A stretch of 64,000 nucleotides of DNA from Takakia lepidozioides (GCA_030704615.1 CM060733.1:20956001-21020000); one strand, 5' to 3'; positions 36,079-48,854 are shown, counted from the stretch's first letter. Notes: generated from the letters alone by a model not told the origin. Numbers and translations: made by a program.

Positions 36079-37215
36079 TCAGTAGTAGGTGTAATTGGTG
36101 TAGTGAGGTCGGTGATAATCATCGTAATATGAGCGACTGTATGAAGGAGAATATCTGCTATATGGTCCATATTCTGAAGGTGCCATGCTGTATGGGGAAT
36201 TGTACGAACTGGTGTTGTAATTTTTGTAAGTTAAAATTTCCGCATTCCTGCTCACTCGTCTCACAAGTTGGAGCACAACTCGTGGAGCTAGACTTGATGA
36301 AACAGTCACCGTCTCAGCTTGCAAATCAGAAATAACATTATATACGCCTGCACAATCACAATCATTTCATCAAGCCTTCACTATTTTAAAACAAATGTTC
36401 CATACGATGGACCTTATAATGTGTTTTAAAAACTACTCGTGTCCAAGAAAAATGTGATGAACATGATAGAAGTGCCAGCTTTTCTTAGGAAGCTTGTGTA
36501 CCCACCTTGCACATTCAATGCTTCCTTCACGATCTCTTCAGCCTCCATGCTGTCCATCGGCACTTGGAGTACGACATCCTGGACAGTAAAGACAACCAGT
36601 TAGTTTGTAGTGCGAGCGAGTCGATACATCTACGCAGTGCACTAACCCGTAAATTACATGTTATGAAAGGATCTATGAATATTCTATTCTACATCCGAGT
36701 GCGATCTGATACCAGCAGGTCAGTGTCATGTGGGAAGGCATGTTGGTGCTCAGTACCAGGAACCGAAATCAGTGATGTGTACAGATTTCCAAAAGAAATG
36801 AAGCATTAAGCTAAAGTCGTAGACCACGATGATCTATCTGTGCAACTTTCTACCACAGGAGATCTCCGAGGTCAAGAAGACAGAAAACTTACCGGCATGA
36901 TGGGTCCTTTACTGTAGGGTCCGAAATCACGGCGAGAATTATATGGAACAACTTCATCATCATAGTAGTAGCGCGGGCCGTGCCGGAATGAATCACCCAC
37001 ACCCCAGGCTGGCCTAGGTCTGCCATAAAACAGCTGTACAGTGGAGACACTCCAAAAATTCATCAGTTTTCATTCACAAGAAAGCTCTGATCATCGGAAG
37101 ACGCCATGCTACGTGATAAATCTGTCTTCACATACAAATCTCCGATACGATGATGCACATACATGTACTGGTGAACAGAGAATTTTAAGCTCACCTCAGT
37201 CATGAGTTGTGACAT
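36079..37215 (-). CDS. HMA-fold protein 3, four exons, metal site lost
   Basis: Exons: 37195-37215 (MSQLMTE), 36893-37033 (LFYGRPRPAW...GPIMP), 36506-36578, 36079-36347; 167 residues. Exon 3 is again 73 bp and ends in a phase-1 split glycine codon. The HMA segment is DVVLQVPMDSMEAEEIVKEAL followed by VYNVISDLQAETVTVSSSL and VLQLVRRVSRNAEIL. No cysteine remains at the metal loop or elsewhere in these segments. The tail is Tyr/Ser-rich (YSRYSPSYSRSYYDDY) and ends NYTYY. It is the most diverged of the four in the second half of the fold, with VSG changed to VSS. Confidence 0.85.
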
Positions 37216-39417
37216 TTTCGGGAGTAGGGCGTGAAATCCTCTTTCAAAGTTTTCAGCTTAGCTGTAGTTCAACTTTGCACGACGACTGATCAATTGTCAA
37301 CTGAAACTCTTTGCTCGCAATGTTTCTACCATCTCCTCGACTTCAACTGCCGACCCAGCTTCACTACTCACGTAAAAGCTTGGATAAATCTTGAGGTAGC
37401 CCAGGTTAGAGCGCCAGGAGAGATCGATGGCAAAGATCAAGTACACGATGACGAGCAGGCGAAGCGTGGATTGCTTATAGTCCGTGGCCTTGAACCGTCA
37501 CACTGTGACAGCTGCCTGCATTCGGACCCTGTTACGTGACAAGATGTAATAGGCTCAACCGACCAAACGTAAATATCACGCGATACTTGTCACTACCCTG
37601 TTGGCTCTCGTTACAAATGGTAAACGTTCAGCAATTCAATATTGAGACTAGGGTTTCTGGGGGTAGCTAGTATACAGGTGTCAAGTTTAGGGGTTGACAC
37701 GTATGGGAAGGATTGAGTTTTTGTATGTTTGTATGTATCCATATAAATAAATTAATATAATATAATATGTTGATGGCATCAAAAGAGTATATACTATATA
37801 TACCATGTGAGTTTTCGGCTGATATTTTCTGTACTAAATTTTATATCATATTTGCACTAAATAATTTATTCATTAAGGAAAATGTATTATATTTTAACAG
37901 TTATTTTGCATTTCATGTTGTATTGAACTTAGGCTACTTACTGGCGTGAGGTCCGTTGCGAAAACTCTCAACGGAATCCTGGGCTGCGACGTGCAGCAAG
38001 TTACTGAGCAAGACCTGCTCTTCCACAGCGGCTGCTTGGAAGATGAGAGATTTGAGACTAGTGCAGCGTTACAGGAGAACCCCCGTCTACCGTGGATAGA
38101 TTCGCTGAGAGTCTTCTCAATTTGATCGAAAGCATAGTGACGGTTCCGGTGTACAAACAACACGCCCCAAGTTTTTCCCGAAACCAAATAGGTAAAAAGT
38201 GCAGAATGTGTGAAGTGTAACTTAAAGTTTAAGCGCCCCCATCACTACAAAGGATGTTTAGACAGGGAGAAAGTGATCAACATCAGGAGTGCTTTAAGTT
38301 CTTCGGGAATTGCGAGGAAATTGCACTCAAACTAGGTCGGCCATTTAGGAATTTCGATAAGATTTGCAGATTTTCTTCCTTCACGGACAGGTTGTAAGAT
38401 CTCGGTACAGCAAATCATGAGCTTGTAGTAGGTAGGGATTGTGGTCAGGAACATGATTGAACGCTCGAAGGTCTGGAGTCAGTTTTAGATGTGAATAAAA
38501 AGGTGGGCAGTGGTGCGGATCTTATAATCAAGGGTGAGAATGCTGTAGGCTTTCAGTGGCAGAACTGTATCTCTCACGTTTGCTTAATGTAGGTCAATGT
38601 TACATCTGCATTATTCATGGCTTGTTAGACAGAATTGTTGTGACCCAGGTTATACTTTTGTATCCGGAAATTGTCTTCTAGTGCTACAACGGCAGCCACC
38701 AAGGATCAATGAACTGTTTGAAGGGTACGATTTTGTATGGAAGCTATGCTTTGATGGTGCAGCTGTGCAGGTATCAAAGTAATATTTAGATAAAATTCTT
38801 GTGCTGTGATTGAAATCAGATAGATAAAGCGCCACAACAAACTTAGCCTGCGTATCGAGCATATAATATCTTCAACTCTACGAGAATTGCAATGAAGTAT
38901 GCTCAAACAATTTCACCGCTTCGCTTGTGTCAAGTCAGTGTAGGAGCTAGCACAGTGATAGGTTGATCCTAACCACAAATGTTAGTCGATGCTTTGACCC
39001 CCACTTTGCGGAAAGGGAAATTGAGGAATCAGGATGGGGAAAATGTAATTTCTACAACCTTCCATTCTTCTCGTCAATTGAGAGTAATGTACAGAGTGGA
39101 CTAGGCTACAATCCTTGCTTAATTCCGCATCCATTCTAGCCGATAATTACAATATAGATAACAGAATCTGCTTCACAGAATCTGGTTCAAAGTTTGAGCT
39201 AGCTCAAGGGCACCATCGCAAATCCGAGACAGATCGTTTTCAAGTCGGGAAATGCATGCAAATCTATTTTTCTATGCACAAGCCGAGTTTGTGTACAATC
39301 CTTCCCTCAAAAACACTCGGTCGAGCAGAAAAAGATAGTGCAAGCGCAGAGCGAAGTGAATCGGCTAGTGAGCTAGCTGCTGGTCTACGATTTCTTTTCA
39401 CCAGCCTGCCAACACAA
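37216..39417. other. Intergenic between HMA genes 3 and 4
   Basis: AT-rich in 37700-37930; no recognisable gene, RNA or shared repeat. The promoter of HMA gene 3 should be just above 37215. Confidence 0.4.
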
Positions 39418-40639
39418 TCAGTAGTAACTGTAAGAATTGGCGATCCTCCTTGGTGAGTAGTCATCGTAGCCGGAACGACCATACCCATAGTGACGGTCGT
39501 ACCAATTGTCGCCGTTGTGGCGACTGGAGCCGTATGGACGATTGTAGCTTGATCCATAACTTGAAGAACTGCCGTATCCAGAGCTGTAAGGATCATAACT
39601 TGGAGTGATGAAGGATAGAATGTGCGAATGTCTCTTGACGCGCTTGACACACCTGAGTAAAATCTCGGCTGGCACATTGCCAGAGACAGTCACTGTCTGA
39701 CTCACAAGATCACACACAACTGCGTGAACACCTGCAGATTTTAATCCATTCAAAATTAGATGATAATCAAACTCTAGATTGCAGATGCTAAAGGAAGATG
39801 CTGTCACTTCACCCCGAAGGGATCTATTACCTTCCTTTTGGAAGGTGATGGACTTGCAGATGCTTCGAAGAGTAAAAATCACTTAATTTGAAGTCAATCT
39901 TGACAGTCAGGGGAGTTGTACATAAGGCTTAGTTATTCTTTAGCGAGCATTAAACTTAGAAAGAAAGAAGATTGAAGGCTCCAGGAAATCCAAAGAGGTG
40001 TACAGATGGGAGTGATAATTCGACGAAGGTCCTGGTAGTAGAATTTTATGAATCGACGAAGCAACTTCTGCAAACTAACCTTCCATAGACAATGCGTACT
40101 TCACTCGCTCGACATCCCTCATACTGTCCATGGGTACCTTCAACTGGACGTCCTGCATAATCATCGTACCACACCACATCAGTCAGACGAAGAAAGAAGG
40201 TAGCAGTCTTGAACTTTAATTTAGACGAATCCTGCCCTTTTAATGGTCGGTGTTGCACAGCTCCCAACATTTCATGTACCACCTGAAAAGACTGAAATTC
40301 GGCCACTTTCAGGTGCGCAACAACGCAACAGAATAAGGGAAGATAACCCCAGGAAAGCAACCTAACGCCCACGTTTCTCCCAAATACAGAAGGAGAACGT
40401 TACCGGTAACATTGATTGCCGGGAAGGGCCATAAGCAACCATTGCGTCGTCATAGTAGTGATGTGGGAGACGGCGGCTGTGACTGCCATGAAAAAGCTGC
40501 ATTCGAGCACCAGACGCATATGAGTTTCATGCCACATAGTACATGAAACTTTCCAAGCCCTCAATCCCGTAGACCCAAAGCCACAAGAGGGGTTTGAAGA
40601 GTTTTGCAGAAAATTCACCTCTCTTATGTAACTCGACAT
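39418..40639 (-). CDS. HMA-fold protein 4, four exons, metal site lost
   Basis: Exons: 40619-40639 (MSSYIRE), 40404-40496 (LFHGSHSRRL...QSMLP), 40080-40152, 39418-39731; 166 residues. Exon 2 is the shortest of the group (31 codons). The HMA segment reads DVQLKVPMDSMRDVERVKYAL, then VHAVVCDLVSQTVTVSGNV and LLRCVKRVKRHSHIL. The metal loop is VPMDSMRD with no cysteine. The tail is rich in Gly/Ser/Tyr (SSSSYGSSYNRPYGSSR and RHYGYGRSGYDDY) and ends NSYSYY. A long CT repeat at 41299-41320 lies about 660 bp upstream and could be part of the promoter. Confidence 0.85.
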
Positions 40640-41570
40640 TGCCCCAGATGGTCGTAATTGTCAAACTTGCACACAGCAGTTTAATCGAAGTTGACAACTC
40701 TGTGAACTAACTGCTTTCCCAACAACGCAGGTCCAGTCCAACACTGAGCTCCAAGTGTGCGTAACCACCTCCCACCTCCAGTCGCCACAAAAGAGCAGTA
40801 AAGACCCAGACACCGAAATCGAACAACTATCAGCTAGAAACCCACGGCAATGCAATGGTCGCAAGAGCCGTGAGAGACCGGAAAGCAGGCGACAGCTGAA
40901 CAACACCACAGCTATACGCTTTTGCTTGGCTTACTGAGAGCCCATTGCCTAATATAATCAACGCTTCTACTATAGCGAACGTGGACGATCATTTCAATTG
41001 ACAAGGATGCCGTCCTCTACACGAGAAAAAGGATCAACAAACCATAGCAAAGGCAACAGCTGTTGACTGTGGGCCCCCTTCCGGACTGACACATGGTCGC
41101 ACAAGCTGAATCTGCGCGAAGCCCCACCAAGCACACAATCTGGACCTTCACACCCCCTTTAGACTCTCGACGCCAGCGCGAGACGATGCAACACTATTCT
41201 ATCACGCTCGCACGCTGCTCGAGCGCTGGCACCCAAGTGCGTGTTGTGCTCCCACTCGCTGCCCCCCTTTAATATCTCTTCCCTCGCTTGGCGGCGCTCT
41301 CTCTCTCTCTCTCTCTCTCGGAATCCACGCACATTTTATATATTTGCTGGCCGGTGCTTCTAAGTCATTTTAGGGCTGTGACTGAGGCGGTTCCAAAAAC
41401 TTATTAGCCAGCGCCAAGTGCACATACTTGGAATACAAAAACTTTACTTTACTTTAGTGGCTCCAAGAAAAAAAAGAAAAATCAAGTTGCTCCATGTCTT
41501 ACACGTCTGTGAAATGGCTGGGTTGGGTTTGCTCAAAATTACATTTGAAAGCAAGAAGATGGATGACTCG
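40640..41570. other. Upstream flank of HMA gene 4
   Basis: Contains (CT)n at 41299-41320 followed within 20 bp by TTTTATATATTTG. No gene recognised. Confidence 0.4.
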
Positions 41571-41576
41571 CCGCAA

Positions 41577-41755
41577 CTCGCCGGTTATGTGATATAACCG
41601 GAATGAATGGAAATAAGTACCCACAAACATGCAACTCACTGGTTATGGGATATAACCGCAATGAGAGTGAATGGAAATAAGTACCCACAAACATGCGACT
41701 GACGGGTTATGGGATATATGTGGAATGACAGTGGAATGGAAATAGGTACCCATGA
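41577..41755. repeat. ~66-bp tandem repeat, three units
   Basis: Each unit has GGTTATG(T/G)GATATA, an AATGGAAATA(A/G)GTACCCA stretch and ACATGC. The third unit has diverged (GGGATATATGTGG). Confidence 0.75.
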
Positions 41756-42288
41756 ACAGTCCGGGAAAAAATTGAAGGTGAAGGAAATTGACGCTGTGGG
41801 AGGAAGGATATGAACAGATGTGGCTCCTAAACCATAACGAAGGCTGTGGGGGTGATGTTAAGTTACCGGAATTATATGAGTGCCGTTGCATTTCATTGTA
41901 ACATTTCTTTGTCTGCCCTCTGTAGGTAACCCTGGTTATTAGTCGGTATACTCAAATGCCGGCTATCGGAAACCACGCTGCATGACAGGCAGGCCCCACA
42001 GCCAAGCCCTAAAAAATATAACTTTTCAGGCGAGGTGGGGGCCCAGCCTGCCGTTGCCGGCCGGCTCATCACAGGTGAGGAGGGTCCCCCTCTAACTACC
42101 CTCTCTTGGTTGTGGTTGGAAAAAAATCCAGGGCAGGTGAGATCTCATCCATCACAACCCAACTGATTTCATCTCAACAAACTATAATTTTGCCTCTCCA
42201 CCTCCAAAGCTTCATTTTTGTGCTTGATGTGTTTCTCCTTTTCTTTGTAAGGAAGACAATGACTTGGGGGGGAAATTGTAGCATCCAA

Positions 42289-42445
42289 TGCGCAACGAGA
42301 GACCAATCACACATAGAAGAGAATGCGATGTGCAACGAGAGACCAATCACACATAGAAGAGAATGCGATGCGCAACGAGAGACCAATCACACATAGAAGA
42401 GAATGCGATGCGCGAATAGACACCAATTACACATAGAGGAGCATC
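42289..42445. repeat. 40-bp tandem repeat, about 3.5 units
   Basis: The unit contains CAACGAGAGACCAATCACAC followed by ATAGAAGAGAATGCGATG. Units are almost identical; the last is diverged. There are no unique spacers. Between 41760 and 42288 nothing else is recognised. Confidence 0.85.
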
Positions 42446-42904
42446 TAGATTGAACACTATGAAGTATGAAGTAAGTGACAACCAAGTTGTACACTAGTCC
42501 TGAAACACTCCTTTACTGAAGTCAGCATTAGCCTTGTACTCTCAACCTCAGGTTGCATGCCGGGCCACCTGTCTGCAAGCCATGGGAGGAGATTCCAAAG
42601 ATCATGACCGTTCATGGCTGGAAGGCTGTGATGTAGGGTTTAACAGGTACCTGCCATTTGGGCGACAGTAATAACTGTAGAAGAAGACAAAGAGGTCAAG
42701 GAGATTAATTGAAAGCATGACACACACACTTACCGTTGGAAATTTCCGGTAAATTCGTGGATTCAGCATCCGCACTGTAGGCTAGGTAGCAGACTAAGGT
42801 CAAACTTGTTGCTGTGCAGCCTTACCTTCCCCGAAAACCCCCCCAATTGCCGTATAAAGGAGGCAACCCCAAAATAACTTATATAAAACTTGGTGGCCCG
42901 GAGT

Positions 42905-43079
42905 CACTCGGAAGGTGGGTTTTTGTTTTTTGTTAAAAGGGAAAGAAAAAGATGAAATTTGAATTTAATCGAATAATATTATAAACCGAATTAATATTAA
43001 TATTAATATTATTCGATTAAATTCAATTTTCATCTTTTTCTTTCCCTTTAAAAAAAATACAAAAACCCACCTTCCAGTG
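42905..43079. mobile_element. Foldback MITE, CACTA-like ends
   Basis: A 175-bp element whose two halves are near-perfect inverted repeats of about 80 bp (CACT(C)GGAAGGTGGG at the ends, GAAAGAAAAAGATG and AATCGAATAATATT inside). The outer bases are AGT on both sides (42902-42904 and 43080-43082), a 3-bp target duplication. CACT-type ends with a 3-bp duplication point to the CACTA/EnSpm superfamily. It has no coding capacity and should form a long hairpin if transcribed. Confidence 0.75.
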
Positions 43080-43540
43080 AGTTTGAATTGAATATTATTA
43101 TCTTGAAAAATAATACATGATATTCAGAAATAATAATGTAATTTAAATAATTTAAATATTTATATTTATTTATTTATAGAGAATTTGATAGTTCATCCGC
43201 ACAAGTACACCTGAACTTTTCATCAATGAACACCAGCTCCCAATGCACTTAGCATCCATCTTTATATAATCCGTTAATCTTATCAGTCAGGTTGGCTTCC
43301 TCTAATTGGCGGAGTCGATTTTTCATCCATGCAACTAGCCAGATCAGATGCAATGCTGGCACTTAGAGATAAGCTAGCTGTTAAGAAAAGACAGTACTTA
43401 ATTAGTATGGATGTTTTACCAGCTCATAGTTCTGTCACTATTTCAATGGTCATCCATCCTCATTACGTGTAGAATAGCAAGCGGATGGAATCAGTGTCAT
43501 CACAAGGGACTCGGGTGTATTTAGTGCAGGTTTTTCTTTT

Positions 43541-43805
43541 CTTTTCTTTTTCTGAAAAGAGAAACACCTGGGAGCGACAGCTCACAAATCAGGCCCCTTT
43601 AAGGAAAAAATAAAAATAAAATCAGACACCTTATTTATAGTGAGAGGAGAAAATAACCTCTTTCACAGTAACCTCGCCGTGAAGACTTCCGCATGGGACT
43701 CCGCTCAAATGGAAGGGGGAGATGAACATACGTCCGTCACGTCAAGGTAGCAGGATTTGACCCCAGAATCATCTGGGTGGACTGTTGGGTAGGTGGGCTA
43801 TCTGC
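43541..43805 (-). mobile_element. SINE of the 53-kb family
   Basis: On the minus strand a weak A box (TAGCCCACCTACC) and a B box-like GGTCAAATCC at about 43752-43761 are followed, after ~150 bp, by GGGGCCTGATTTGTG and CTGTCGCTCCCAGG, which match the tail of the SINE at 53105-53330. An A/T-rich insertion separates head and tail. Confidence 0.5.
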
Positions 43806-44696
43806 TCCAGAATGTCCTTCCAAACCCAACTTAGAATGTAGGAAGAAAAACAATTTCCTTGCAAAATTTGATAATAAACCTAGAAGTTTTGGGCCCCAAA
43901 AGCGCCATGGCTGGAATGTTTTTTTGTCCTCCACTAAATTATTATTACTATTTCACTGCCTCTATGTTGAAAATTTCTGAAATGGTTTGATGTGGTAGCT
44001 TACCAATGTAAGAAAATACATTTTCAATTGTCCAGACTCCATATCGTAAATTTTATTTCTTGGAAACAGCAATTATAAATTTACTTGTTAAATGGCACTC
44101 GAGGGTTTTACATCTACAAAAGATTAATCCCTTTATTTTTCAGGAAAGGGGACAGAGCCCAATAGACTGGAGGGGGTGGAAAAAATAACCACCATAAGGC
44201 TGTGGAGGCTTACAGTGCTTCAAGCTCAAAAAGCATTCAAAATGAGGCCCGTACCACACTAGCGGCACACCAACGGCACTAACGTGGACGTTACAGGCTA
44301 AGGATTGTTGGATGATATAGGTCAATGTCACCAAACAGCATGAATAGGCCACCACACTATAGCAGAAGCCCAACGACAAACAAATCGCAACTACCTTATC
44401 TGTTCATTCTAAAAATAACCAATTCCCAGAACCTTTATTTTGTGTCTGTTAGAGCAGGATGGATAGGCAAAGGAGAGCTCTTATTGCTTGTCTTCTATGC
44501 CAAATTGCAATGTACTATATTACGTATGAGGTGAGCTCTTATGCTCAACAATGTCAACTCATTTTGCATCAAAAGAGAGTCTCTCATCTTTTTATGATTT
44601 TTTCCATTCTAGAAGCTCAACGCAAAAATTTTCCTCCACAAGAGCTCCGGTCACACAACAGGGTTTAGAGTCTCATCCCCCGTGTCGCATGCGTGG
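43806..44696. other. Intergenic, nothing recognised
   Basis: No gene, RNA or shared repeat noticed between the SINE and gypsy copy 2. Confidence 0.4.
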
Positions 44697-47600
44697 GCCC
44701 TGTTGTGACATCCAAAGTCGTAGGCGTTGTCTGCTGTAGATACACATAGTCCCTAGGGTGGAAACGCCGAACACCTGGCCGATATCCCCCTGCACGTATA
44801 GTGGCGTACCTCAATGTGTCTCGGTGTTGGGCAATAGCAAGTTATCAAAAGCCATAGGCATGACTCTCTTGAACAACTCTGCCCGCTGGGCACATGCTTG
44901 TGTCCACACATCCGGATCATCAAGGTTGAGAACTACTGCAGTCTCCCTGCGAATAGATGCAGGCAAATCTGGCTCTCGGCCAAAGAGAAGGAAATAAGGT
45001 GAGAACGAGGCAAGTAATGCTTGTTTGCTAAATCTGTAACCCATGACCAACCAAGATAGCTGAAGGTCCTAATCTCCTAAGTGTCCCTTCTGCAAGCCAT
45101 ACTTGCGCAAGCCTCGCTTGACTGTTTGTACAACCCTCTCTGCCAGGCCATCAGCCTCGGGATGATCCCAAGAAGTAGTGCGGTGATCTATCAAGGCTTG
45201 CTCACACAAAGCCTGAAACTCCCCCAAGAACTCTCTCCCCTAGTCCGTAAGTACCTCGGCTGGAGCACCAAATTGGCTAAGCACTCGATCTAAAAATGCA
45301 TATGCAGCCCCCTCACTTGCCTTGTCAGGCAATGCCACCAGTTCAATCCACTTGGAGAAATGTTCCACCATCACCAACACATACTTGTTATGGTGAATCG
45401 TTAGTGGCAATGGGCCTGCGAAGTCAAGACTCCAACGATAGCCCAAACCCATAATGGGAAAATGATGCAATTGTGGAGTAGGTGCATTGAAAGAAGCTCG
45501 CACTCTATCACACACCATGCACCTTGCCACTAACTGTTGCACATCCGTGTGCATGCCCCGCCACCAATACTGTCATTGCAGCAAACTATGAATGCGCACC
45601 CAAAAATGTCCCAACTCCTCATGGGCATGGCGTACCAATCGCGCTCGTTGTGTTGGATGAGGCACAATCCTCACTCGTCCATCCTCCCATACTCGGAGTA
45701 AGTGAGTCCCCTCCCACTTGAACCTCTTGGCTCGTTGTAGAATCCGATCTCTCTCCTTAGCAGTCACACTGGCTGCTGTCTCTCTAGTACAAAGGTAGGC
45801 CAACACTGCTACATTTTCATGCACTTAGCACCACCAAGCTCCTTACTGATCTCCGGATTGTCATGCACACCATCTACATGACCAATGCTATGGGATGGAC
45901 CAACTTGAACTCCCATTGCTATGATGCACAAAAAGGCGGATGCATGCCATCCTGGCACCATCTCCTCATCCGTCTCACCATGCCACCGAGCTCCAGTATC
46001 ATCATGCTCGCTCGTACATGGATTACGACTCAATCCATCTGCATCCCGATTGACAATACCGGCTCGATGCACCACCTGAAAGTCGTATTCTTGAAGCATA
46101 AGTGCCCACCGTGCAAACTTGTCTGATTCCATCAACCACTTCAATGGTTGATGATCCGTGATAAGGGTGAAGAGATTGCCATAGAAATGTGTCACTTCCC
46201 ATACCGCAGCTAGACACTCCCCTTCATAGGAACTATACTTCGCCTCGGCATCATTGTTTGAGCGGCTAGCATATGCCACTACGAACTCTCTTCCCTCATC
46301 ATCCATCTGTGTGAGCACTGCTCCAATCCCCAGCATACTTCAATTCGTATGTAGCTGGAAATGCCGCCCCCGAATAGGCCGCCTCAGAATAGGTGCAGAA
46401 GTCAATCGAGCCTTGAGTTCCTCAAAGGCTTCCTCCTGCTCCTCCTCCCACTGCCACTCCTGACCCACCTTGGTCAACTTAGTAAAAGCCTTTGCAATGC
46501 TGCTAAATCCCTTAACAAACCGTCGATAGTAGTTTGCCAACCCCATGAAAGCACGAACTCTGCTAACATCTATGGGGTGTGGAATGCGTGCAATGGCCTC
46601 CACCTTCGTCTTTTGAACACCCAATCCTCCAGGGTATATCATGTGGCCCAGATACTCAATCTGGTTGTGGAAGAACTTGCACTTCCCAGGGTGCAATTTC
46701 AACCCATGCGCTCTTAAGCGCTCAAACACCACCTGAAGGTTTCTCTTTTGCTCCTCAACCGTAGCACTAAAGACGATGATGTCATCAACGTAACACCGGG
46801 CAAAGTCTAGCCCCGCGAGAATCCTATCCATAACCCTCTGAAACTCTGCAGGAGTATTTTTCAACCCAAACGGTAGGAAGCGCCATTGGTACAAACAATC
46901 CTTCCCATGTTGGTCAAACCCCCAGAATGCCGTCTTTTGCTTGTCAGCCTCTTTGATGACAACTGGTGGTAACTGGATCGCAAGTCCAATGTGCTAAACA
47001 CCTTCGCATGGCCAATGGCATCAAAGATTTCCTCTGGAGTTGGCATGGCATGGCATATCTATCGGATTTAGTCTAACGGTTCACAGGACGATAGTCCCCA
47101 CGCATCCTTTTTTTTGTCCAATTGCCATAGATATCCTTCTTAGCTGGCATCACCGTTGCCGAGGCATACTCCCCGCCTAACAACTCCACCAATCCAGCTT
47201 CGAACAACTCCATAGTCCGTGACTGGATCAATGACCTCTCCATGTCACTATACCGGTAGGGCCTTCGAAAGATTGGCGTGTCAGTTGTCAAATCAATATG
47301 AATCTCCTGACCCTTCAAACTCCCCAAATCCTTCAAACCGAAAGCAAAACAATTTCTATAAGCTCTTAGAAATCGCTTGTAGTGATAATGGAAGTGAACA
47401 CACAATGGAAACACTCCACTCATGAATCTACTCAATCACATAAACTAAGTCAAGCCAAAGGGCACCTTTGCTAAAGGAATCCACCCTACAAAAGCCCTCA
47501 CCACACTCCCTCTCAATACCTAGAGCTATGGAGGTGGGAGAGGTTCATGGAGGCTCAACTACAAGAAGATGAGCCCTCCTCAACACTCACAAGGGGAAAA

Positions 47601-47749
47601 CCCATCCCTATGTCCCAAGTGAGGTTTGACACCTCACTTGGCATGTGAGACCAAATGAAGTCCCAACACACATACAAATAGAAATATCCAAAATGTCCTA
47701 GTTAACTAGAAATAGGTAATTCTAGTTAACCATGACTAAAACCATGACA
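44697..47749 (-). mobile_element. Gypsy copy 2: LTR joined directly to RT, RNase H and integrase
   Basis: On the minus strand an LTR (47749 down to about 47390) runs directly into RT (ELFEAGLVELLGGEYA, GDYRPVNR, CYVDDIIVFS), RNase H (LGIGAVLTQMDDEGREF, TDHQPLKWLM) and integrase (CMVCDRVRASFN, WSLDFAGPLP, GREPDLPASIRRET). Leader, gag, protease and the whole methyltransferase are missing, as are the integrase C-terminus, PHD finger and 3' LTR beyond about 44697. Frames are broken in RT (near 46900-47070) and integrase. RNase H is more complete here than in copy 1. Confidence 0.9.
47390..47749 (-). repeat. 5' LTR of copy 2
   Basis: It starts TGTCATGGTTTT on the minus strand, has the inverted repeat GTTAACTAGAAT...ATTTCTAGTTAAC, the hairpin GGCTCA-N12-TGAGCC, TTTGGCTTGACTTAG and ends near CATTATCACTACAAG, where the RT coding part begins. 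It is closer to the solo LTR at 9062 than to the LTRs of copy 1, so at least two LTR subfamilies are present. Confidence 0.75.
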
Positions 47750-47870
47750 CGTGACACATGTAATATAGCCACTTTTCTAACCATGCCCTTTCGTTATTCC
47801 GCCACATGGGCACTGAGTAGAATTTACATTTGGCCCTTGTGGTGATTTCGGAAAAGTGAAAAAAAAAAAA
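47750..47870 (+). repeat. Dispersed ~120-bp repeat, copy a
   Basis: Contains ATATAGCCACTTTTCTAACC, CGTTATTC, GCCACA-GGGC, TAGAATTTACAT and TGGCCC-TGTGGT, shared with 54216-54345 (same strand) and 52795-52910 (reverse). Copy 2 of the gypsy element is inserted at its edge. Confidence 0.7.
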
Positions 47871-47923
47871 AACACTGAGGGACAATTAAGTGAATATAAA
47901 TGTTGCACTATTTTTTCATCAAG

Positions 47924-47994
47924 CCATTACTAATTATCATTTGCTCATAATCAACCGCCAAGGGGGTTAACTCTCATCCTTACATGCAAGTGAT
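47924..47994 (+). repeat. Left flank of copy 3, repeated on its right side
   Basis: AAGCCATTACTAATTAT through TAATCAA-CGCCAAGGGGG to GTGAT is about 90% identical to 52336-52411, so the same 70-bp sequence stands on both sides of gypsy copy 3. Confidence 0.75.
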
Positions 47995-48854
47995 GGGTTG
48001 TGACAGGCTGCGGCCTGTGGGGCTATGACCCTGTGACCTGTGTAGGGCTGTGACAGGCTGTGGCCTGTGTGCGGCTGTGACGGCTGTGACCAGTGATCTG
48101 TGTAGGCCTGTGCTGGTTTGTGGTGGCCCATGTTGACATGTGGACGGCCTGTGCTGACTCGTGGAGGTAGTGGTGGACTGCCTAAGGACTGGCATGTGGT
48201 CTTGAAGGCCGAATTTTGAAGCTCGTGGAGGGCGGTTTGAGGAGTATCTTCATGATATTCCCATGGTCATGCAAGTGAGGGAAGAGATGAGAAAAAGAGT
48301 GTTGGGATGAGGGCATGCTGGGGTTAGGCATTGCTTTAGCTTCTCTTCCTCGTAGTTTTCCACCCTCGCATTAGGCCAAGACCTTTCCTTAGGTGGAGGC
48401 AAGAGTCAGTCCGGGTTTGGGCTGGGGTGTCCTTGCATGAGCAACACTGTGGAGTTGTTTTTGGTGTGGGGGAGTTGTCGTTCTGATTTCTTGTGTTTGG
48501 ATCCCCTCCATACCTGCATGCTTGACTGTGTGCCATGTTAGTTTTGTGTGGGCGCTTGTTTTTATAGGTGATTGGTCCGGATTTGATCACCGGCCAGTCC
48601 TAGAGCATGCTGTCGATGGTGAGGCTGGGGTGATGACCAGTCAGACCATCATTGTTTCTCCTGTGGTGAGGTTGGAGGTGATGACCAGCCAATTATAGGA
48701 GTGCTTGCGGTGGATGCAGGTACAGGTGTAGGCTATGTTAGGAACCTAGTATTCCAAACTATAAGACGCAACAGGTTCTCTACCCGGTTACCTTGTGGAG
48801 AGGGGATTATGGACATGTTCATGACCGATTGAGTGACAGTTTGTCAACACGGAG

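Noticed and set aside
42289-42445. CRISPR-like array of 40-bp repeats
   Set aside because: The units are head-to-tail with no unique spacers, and the surrounding genome is a plant nuclear one. It is a minisatellite.
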